From Cryptomeria japonica (lineage: Eukaryota > Streptophyta > Pinopsida > Cupressales > Cupressaceae), in the NCBI RefSeq assembly GCF_030272615.1, contig NC_081413.1:554181136-554245135 (forward strand): a DNA stretch of 64,000 nucleotides, in the 5' to 3' direction. A model generated the notes under the pieces. It was not told where the DNA came from. It did not search any database and saw only the letters and a list, made by a program, of their open reading frames with translations. Position numbers and translations under genes: made by a program. Of this stretch, positions 49,901-58,900 are shown one piece after another (position 1 is the stretch's first letter; each line of letters opens with the position of its first letter).

Positions 49901-52900
49901 GGCTAAGTGTTGCATTCAAGACAAGGATTCAACCATTGAAGAGGAGATCACATACTACAACATACAACATACAACATACAACAACATCTATACCTTCGCA
50001 TATAAGGATACAAACATCCTTACAACAAGGTATTAGTACTTGTTTTACATTACATTTACAGCATTTCTCATTTCTTGGTTAATTCCAAAACCGGGGTTTG
50101 ACCTAAGGGCAAACCCCTAATCCCTAACCCCCCAATCGTCTTCGCTTTTCTGTGTGTAGGTTGCAGGTACACGGCTGTAATTGAAGATCTGGAATCCTTG
50201 TGCAGAGACGAACAGATCCCCCTTCGTTTCGCGGATTTTTCGGAGGACCGTGTGCACGTCGGGCGCCATTGTCCCGTCAACTTTTGCTCAAATTTGCAGG
50301 ACAGCGCCGTCTCGACATTTTACTGCTAATTCCAGGTCTGCAGCTTCATCCTATATCCCTATCTCAGTTTATAAGCGAATCTTTCTCACTTTCTATGCAT
50401 TCCTAGCTTAATCATTCTATCCACATTCTTTACAAAAGAGGGTAGCCTTGCTGTCTTAACCCTTGAAACTCATTTAGAATCCAATCTTGCATTGCGTGGG
50501 ATTGGATCTTGTGGGTTTCAACCCCTCTTTTGAATGTAAAGTCTCCCCTAAGTGAAAACCATCAACCCTAGTGACTCTCCCTTCTCTCTCCTTGGAGTTG
50601 GGGAGGGGAGAACAACTAGGGTTCGATTTTTCCGCTTTACATTTTGGTGAACCCGACGTAAACATCCTCATTCTGATTATTCATGGTTAGATCTGAAAAT
50701 TGGATGCCTTAATTACATTTCCATGATTGATCTTTTGCAAATTTTAGAGGTTAATTGCATAAAAACCCTAAAATTTCTTTTTAGTAATTGAGCTTGCGAA
50801 ATGTTTAATTGTTAATGCTTGTTTCAGATCTACCCTTCTATTGCAAATTGTCAATTCATATTTGTGCTTTAATTTTGAAAATTAAGTGGTTAAATGTCAA
50901 AACCCTAATTTTTAAAACCTTCTTGATTCAACCTTTGACTGATAATTTCACTGATCTAAACACCTCCAAATCGGCTGTAACTTTGGATTCCGCAATAAAA
51001 TCACAATATCTTTCATCCCTGAAATTTGGAAAAAAGTTGCGAGGACCGTGTGCACCCCGAGCGCCATTGTCCCTGACATTTTTTCCGAAATTTCGGGAGC
51101 TAGATCTGACTGTATTTTTCTGCTAAAATCCAGAATTTTGGCTGATTTTATCAATTTTAACACCTTCAAAATTAAAGTCAAAGTTGGTCTAGTGATTGCT
51201 TGGATTAAGGCTCCTAATCATTCAAAAATTGTTAAACTGAAATTCATGTCAAAATTGTGTTTCTTACAGTCCTAAATCTGAAAAGTGTGTTGGCATTCAT
51301 TCGAAATTTCAGTGCTTTATTCAAATTCTTGCAATTTGTGACTTTTGAAATTAAGTGTTTAATTGTTACAACTTTGATTTCCACTTTCAAATTCGAATTT
51401 TGCATGAAATCGAGTCAACTTTTAAATTTCAAAACTTGCATTGCTTTTAGCATTCCCTCTAAATTCATAAAATTCAAAATTTCAGTTTCCCTCTCTTTTT
51501 CAAAATTCAAATTTTGCATTTTTTCAACAATCTTGGTAGGGTTCAATCTTGAGATTGCAACTTTAATTTGGCCTATCTACAGATCGTAAAATCACTCAAT
51601 TTTTTCAGATTAGCTTTAAAATCATCATAACTTTCATCCCTGAAAATTTCGAAAAAAGTTGCGAGGACCGTGTGCACTCCGAGCGCCACGGTCTCGGACA
51701 TTTTTTCCAAAATTTCGGGAGATTGTCCTGATTGCATTTTACAGCTTAAATCTAGGAGATTGGCTGATTTTATTGAAATTTGCTACCTCTAAAAATTCAA
51801 AATCTTCTCTCTCTCTTTAGTGCATGAGTTTTACAACAATAAGCCCTATTTACACTATTCCTGTTAGACGAAGCCTTAGAATTAAGTCTTTCCAAGGTGT
51901 ACTTACCAAGGAGATGGAACCTAATTTGAATGGCCTTTTTAACGAGGACATGGGTAATTCCTCTAATCCTCTTAATGATGAAGAAGCTCTCCATGAGGTT
52001 TCTGTAGAACAACTTTCAAAATTGGATAACCAATTTGATGATTTTCGACAATGGATGTCTCAAGAATACCCTGATAGTGAAGCTCTTTCATTAATTGAGG
52101 GTCTAAAACGTATGGTTCAAAGTGATAAGAATGGAATTGATATTTTGCGTGGTATCGCACACATTGTGGATTCGAATGTGATGCCTATGAAGAGTTGTGC
52201 CGAAACTTTGGGTTATACACAACCTCCTACTCAAGTCAATCATTCTATTCCTTTGACAACTCCTATTGCTAGTATACCTACTTTTACATCAAACATAATG
52301 ACTACTTCAACACAAGATATTCCCCCTATGATCACCAGTCATGGGGGCAATCCTTCTTCTTCAATCAACCCTCTTCCTTCATTCAATCCGACTTCTTCAT
52401 TCATTCCTTGAATGAGTGTCCCTATTTCATCTCCACAAATGAACATGACGCAAGGGGGCAATTCATTTAACCATTCCATTCCTCCTTGTAGTGTTCCTCC
52501 AGTCCGATCATCTCCTATGACTAACTATCATAGTGTCCCACCACCTTACTCTCTACCTTCTTTCAATAACATAACACCTCCATCACAATCTAACACATCC
52601 AATATGAACTCTTCGACTGAAGCGACCATTAACAATCTTGCACAAACTGTCTCTTCCTTACAGCAACAAATTGCCTCTATGAATCAATCTAAGTTTAGTG
52701 TGCCCACATTTGATGTCGCGAGCCCACTTTCTCTTGACATTGTTCGAGTTATCCCCCCTAAACATGTTGAAATTCCACATTTGGAGCTTTATAATGGTAA
52801 GGGTGATCCTCTAACACATGTTAAGACTTTTCAAACAATATGTACTGATTTTGCTTATGACCAAAGGTTGCTTGCAAAACTGTTTACTAGAACATTAAGA

Positions 52901-55900
52901 GATAAAGCCCTACAATGGTATTGCTCGTTGCCTTCCTATTCTATTACTTCTTTCGAACAACTTGCAAATGCTTTTATTCAACAATTTCAAAACAATATAA
53001 GTCCTAAAGTTACTTTGATTGATTTAATGCATTGCAAACAAGGTGTTAAAGAAAAAGTGACTGATTTCATTGGTAGATATAAGCATTTGTATGCTCAAAT
53101 TTCCTTTCCAGTGCCTGACAATGATATTCAAAGAATCTTTATTTCTAATTTACAAAAAGATATTAGAGAAAAACTCATGTTTTCTGAGTTTACTTCTTTC
53201 CAACAGTTGTGCGCAACTCTTCACAATTATCAACTGACTGTGAGTCAAATGGAACAAGCAAATCCTATGGCTCCGAGTGATAAGGGTGATAGTAGTCAAC
53301 AACCATTTGGGAAGTTTAAACCGAACAGGGAGTCCATTAAATTCAATGAAAACATCATCAACAACCATGTGAATGCGGCATCAGGTGTGCCTCCTATTTC
53401 TAAGTTTTTCAGGAAAGAAAGAAAGTTTACTCCTTTGAATGAATCATTGCATAGTATTATGAATAAGTTATTGGAACAAAATGTGCTTACCCTTCCTCCT
53501 ATAAGGCAAATAGATCCTGCAAAGATTAATTCACCCTATTTTGATAACAAATCTTTTTGTCAATTTCATCGTCATCCTGGGCATGATACTGAAAAATGTT
53601 TTGCTTTAAAGGGTAAAATTCAAGATTTGATTGATAATAATACTCTCTGTTTCTGGTGTGAATGATAAAGGTAACACATCTGTAGCTCCTCCTAACCAAA
53701 ATCTTAAGATTTTCACTGATCCATTACCTTCTCATACCTCTAATGCGATTGATACTAATGACTCATCTGTCTCACCTGATGATCTTGTGTCTATGGCTCC
53801 GAATGTGATTAACTTTGTAAAGCAGCAGAAGATCCCTAAAGAACCTTCCATCACCTTTGATTCTAGTGAAACTATCAGGGCACCTGATGGTCCTTTATAT
53901 ATAGTTGCAAAAGTCAAAAATACACCTTGTCGTGGAGTGCTTATTGATTCTTCTTGTATGGTTAATGTCATTACTGAAGAATTTCTTTTTACTTTGCAAT
54001 TGAATCAAGTAATCTATGATGAAACAAATGTGGTTGTGAAACTATTTGATGCATTTTCTTCTCCTGCAATTGGTTCTATTACATTGCCTATTGAGGTCCA
54101 TAACAAATCCCTTGATGTGGACTTTGCTATTATTCCATCATTTGAACAATTTCGTGTGAAGCTAGGCTATCCTTGGCTATCTTCCATGAAAGCTATTGCT
54201 TCTCCTATTCACAAGTGTTTGAAATTTCCCCATAATGGTGAAGTTGTTACTGTCAATCATAGTCTCTTTAAACCTGCTGAAAGAATTTCTAGCGTTCCTA
54301 TTGATTACTTTTGGCCTAAACAATTCCAATCTCTTCCACCGCGAAGTGACTATCTTTTCAAATCTTATCAAAAGTGGAAAAAAGATATGATCCTATCTCT
54401 AAGTGAACCTAGAACACCCAAACTTGACATTCCTATCATTCTTGAGAAGGAAGTTCTTCCTTTGAAAGATAAAACTAATGTCTTTTCTCAAGAAGATTCC
54501 CAACCCATCCCTATGGATGTGACTATGCCTATATCTAATAAACTTCCCAAAAGTAGACCTATACCTCCTCGTCATGATGGACTTGGTCTCCTTCCTAAAC
54601 CAAATATTCCTCCCTTATATGGAGCAGTTCCTCCTCCTTCCTCTTATGGAGAGAAGAGACCTTTCTCTTCTCCTATTGTTCAACCTAAGAGACCACAACC
54701 TAAACACCCAAGTGATAAGGATGAGAACATTCCTCCTCCTCAATCTTCTCAACTTCCTACTAAGACTAGACGAAATCGTTCTGCACGTGAACGCCGACGA
54801 AAGCGTCGTCTTAGAGCTCAGGCAGCTGCTTCTCAAACTTTGCAATCCCCAAAAACACCTTCAGCCAGTATTATTCCATTTTCTCCTCAACCGACGATTG
54901 AGCCAAAATCTCCTAAACATAAGATGTATGATGGTCTTGATCCTGTGCGAGTCAAAGATCCTATTTTTATAAATCTTGATGATGATATAGATGAAAATGT
55001 TATTCATGATGAAAATGTTACTCCTGTTCATTCTGATAGTGAATATGAATATGTTGATGTTGATAACCATTTATCTAACGAATTTTCTAAAGCACTTATC
55101 CTAGCTCCTAGACAAGAACACCGCGGCTTGGGATATGAACATAGCCCTTGTTTGGATCTTGTGATAGCTCCATCTGCTGTGTTGGATGTTCCTCCTCTAG
55201 CGTGTTTCCTACCTTCCCGAAATACTGATCAGCAAGATCGGGGGGTAGATGACGTGCTAGACTAGTGTCATTAGCATAGCAGATTCTCTCCTCCTCTCTT
55301 TTGTTACTTCTTCTATGTGTTATTCTCATTCTTCTATTTGTTGTCCTTAGTGTTGACTACTTGAGGACGATGCAAAGCATTGAGATCTCTCGATCTCTCT
55401 CATGTTGACTCAAAAGACACATGTGTTCCCTTCTTCTAGGTGACCTTCCTTGATTGGGGAATGAAGAACAATTATGCATACATACATATGATATACATGA
55501 ATTATCATACAGCATACTGACCCCAAGGAAAGCGAAGTCACCGTGTGCTTTGTGTTTTGTGTCTATTATCCTTGGGCTTATCTCACACTTGGGGGCTAAA
55601 TCCTTGTGATAACGTGCTCCTTTCTCATTTCTTATATGTATCACTACCTTAAAGCAATCACCCCTGGTGAGGCGTGTGCGATCGCTTTAACGTAGGGGGG
55701 CATACATCCCGTTCATATCTTTTCAAGATACTTGAACATTTCTTGACAAATTTAGCTTTGCCTTGAAAATTTTTGATATCTTTCTTGCATGACTCATAGT
55801 GAGGGAACCTTACTACTGACAGTCATGGTTCTCCCTCGTGATCTTCCCTTTTACTTTGTCAATCGAAGTCGTAAGATGCTTAGTCCACTGGGGGCTTGGT

Positions 55901-58900
55901 GTATCTTGCCTCCTTGACGTGGTGAAAGTCTTTCAATGTTGTTTCCTTGTACTTTACCGGAAGTATTGGCGTACGCTTATACTCCCGCTAAAGTGGGGGC
56001 TAAATGTAGCGTCCTAAAATTGCGACACTTGCAATTTCGGCTGCATTTGGGTCTTCACGATGGCGATGCAACACGGAACCTGAATGGAGACCCCGAAACT
56101 TGTTCATGACACCAAAAACTGCATTTCTCAGCACCTTGGCCTGATCCTCCTTGCACCCTGCTGTCCCGGGAGGTGGGACCAGAGCGCCCAGCGCCCTGGT
56201 CCTTCAGGACCATGGCGCCCAGCGCCCTGGTCCCTGGCCCTATTTTTGGGCCCAGTCTCTTTTGGGCATCGGGTCTTTAAGTTTGCAAATTGGAAAATAG
56301 CATTTCCTGGTCGGCCTAAGGTCGGGAAAATCAGTCTTTTAACCCTAATTGACAAGTATATAAACTACATTTCCTCTCCCATTTTAAAATAGATGGAAAA
56401 AAGGCGGAAACGATATTCAAGCATTCAAGCATTCAAGCATTCCTTCAAGCAATTGATCATTCTAAGTCTCAATTCAAGGCTAAGTGTTGCATTCAAGACA
56501 AGGATTCAACCATTGAAGAGGAGATCACATACTACAACATACAACATACAACATACAATAACATCTATACCTTCGCATATAAGGATACAAACATCCTTAC
56601 AACAAGGTATTAGTACTTGTTTTACATTACATTTACAGCATTTCTCATTTCTTGGTTAATTCCAAAACCGGGGTTTGACCTAAGGGCAAACCCCTAATCC
56701 CTAACCCCCCAATCGTCTTCGCTTTTCTGTGTGTAGGTTGCAGGTACGCGGCTGTAATTGAAGATCTGGAATCCTTGTGCAGAGACGAACAGATCCCCCT
56801 TCGTTTCGCGGATTTTTCGGAGGACCGTGTGCACGCCGGGCGCCATCGTCCCATCAACTTTTGCTCAAATTTGCAGGACAGCGCCGTCTCGACATTTTAC
56901 TGCTAATTCCAGGTCTGCAACTTCATCCTATATCCCTATCTCAGTTTATAAGCGAATCTTTCTCACTTTCTATGCATTCCTAGCTTAATCATTCTATCCA
57001 CATTCTTTACAAAAGAGGGTAGCCTTGCTGTCTTAACCCTTGAAACTCATTTAGAATCCAATCTTGCATTGCGTGGAATTGGATCTTGTGGGTTTCAACC
57101 CCTCTTTTGAATGTAAAGTCTCCCCTAAGTGAAAACCATCAACCCTAATGACTCTCCCTTCTCTCTCCTTGGAGTTGGGGAGGGGAGAACAACTAGGGTT
57201 CGATTTTTCCGCTTTACACTTCTGTTGCACAATCTTCAATTTTTGAGGAGTCAAATAGCTAACATGCTTTTAGTCCAAGTGGTAGCGGGGTTCCATGTGG
57301 TTCAAATCTACTTGCATCATCTAATGTTGATGTTGATGATGATTTTGGTCTTGATGATGACCCATATGATGATTACTAATTGTATTATTTTAATATTATA
57401 ACAATGATTATCCATCATGCAATTAAAGTTTGGTCCCTTTGATATTGAATTCTTAAATTTAAATTTGTATTTTAAAATTTTAAAATTTGATATTTGTAAT
57501 GGTTTTGTTTAGCATATACATGGTATATGGTTTCTAAAATTAATTATCGTCTTAGGCCTGCAAATAGATATATGGTTTTTGTTTAGACGTTCCTAGAACA
57601 TACCCAAAACCCCCAAAAATTTGTCACACTAGCATATCATACCAATGCATCAATACCCGATTCGGCAACTTAGCTGCTAAGTTTTAGTTGAGTCCAAGTT
57701 TTTGAACTCTCATTCCAACTGCCAAATCCTAGATGCTCAACATATTAGGAATCATCAACGCTTTCCATCTGTGTCATTATTGGTAATGCTTTGACATTCA
57801 TTCGGTGGCAGGGTTTCTTTGTTTTCTGTATTGACGATTTGAGGATCCTTGGGATGCTTGGGATCTAGCTTCAAATCATATTTGGACATTTTGGTCTCAA
57901 GAGGATGGCCCGTCTCTTGCCTGTGATTTATTGGCAAAATATTGGAAAGAAAAGTACTTTTTGTCCAAGGGGCTTTCGGATCATGAATACCAAGAAAGGC
58001 ACACTTGGCATGATTTGAATAGAACACAATTGTTTAAAAGATCACACAATTTGCACTGGAAAAGTTTTGTAGGATGATCCCTAAAAACTATCTTTTAAAA
58101 CTTCAGCTCCAAGGATTAGATCTTTATCAGAGAAATGATGGAAAAACTTTAATAGTCATGTGTGAAATGATCTCTATGATGCAGTGAAATACACGGATGA
58201 TTTACTTCACAGTCAAACAAGAGATAAGGGTGAGATATTGTATGACTCTATGGTAAAGGCAATGTCAGTCCATCTGGAAATCTTGATCTGCTTTCAAGCA
58301 CAAAGTTTGGGATGGTTAATGTGCTAACAATGTATGGTCCTGGTGAAAGACTTCACAAAGCTGGAGTAACAGATTCTTAATGCAGACTTTGTGGAAGAGA
58401 GGATCAGAAAACTATTGATTATGTTCTTAGAAATGGTCTATTAAGAATTGTTTTGAGTTGTTTTCAAGATGAATCTTACTTTTTCTAGTATCTCCATATT
58501 TGTGAAGGCCTCTCCTAGAGGAAACTTGGATGATAAGGTAAAGCTGGAAATTTTGATACAACACTTTTCATTTGAATGCTATTTGAAACCTGTAGAAACC
58601 AAGATGCAAGGATATTTTCCATGAGAAACCCTCAAAACTCAATTTATGGGAGTTAATACTTTTAAGGAAGGATTTGGGCTTGGTTGCAAAAAAATGAAAT
58701 CAATTATTTTTGCACAGATACGAGTCATTGCCTCTTGGAGGTGCCAACTCGGAAGTTAGATGTTCTGACCTACAGACGGAGAGACTTTCCTTGCAATCCT
58801 AGTTACATTAAGGTAATTATTTGATCCATGAAGTAACATAAGATGCATTTATCCAGAAAATGAAAAAAGTAAGAGAGCTTTGAAGTAGATAGGAAGTGGT

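Larger units (their letters stand above)
49459..57218 (+). mobile_element. Non-autonomous Ty3-gypsy-like element with gag and protease only
   Basis: A 7,760-bp element with LTRs 49,459-50,641 and 56,005-57,218, TG..CA ends and perfect CTTCT duplications (49,454-49,458 and 57,219-57,223). It has a primer-binding site, a 1.2-kb leader, gag (51,824-53,665), a protease-like frame (53,631-55,265) and a polypurine tract. Between 55,266 and 56,004 there is no reverse transcriptase, RNase H or integrase, and no room for them. It must depend on enzymes from another element. It is inserted into the hAT pseudogene inside the sigma intron. LTR divergence of roughly 1 percent by eye makes it the youngest element here. 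Confidence 0.95.

Noticed and set aside
54573-54972. Overlapping 132-codon Leu-rich frame within the protease-like gene
   Set aside because: It is a shadow of the 53,631-55,265 frame in another register.
57755-58027. Minus-strand 90-codon frame as an extra sigma exon
   Set aside because: It has no sigma similarity, and the region 3 to region 4 join is already exact without it.
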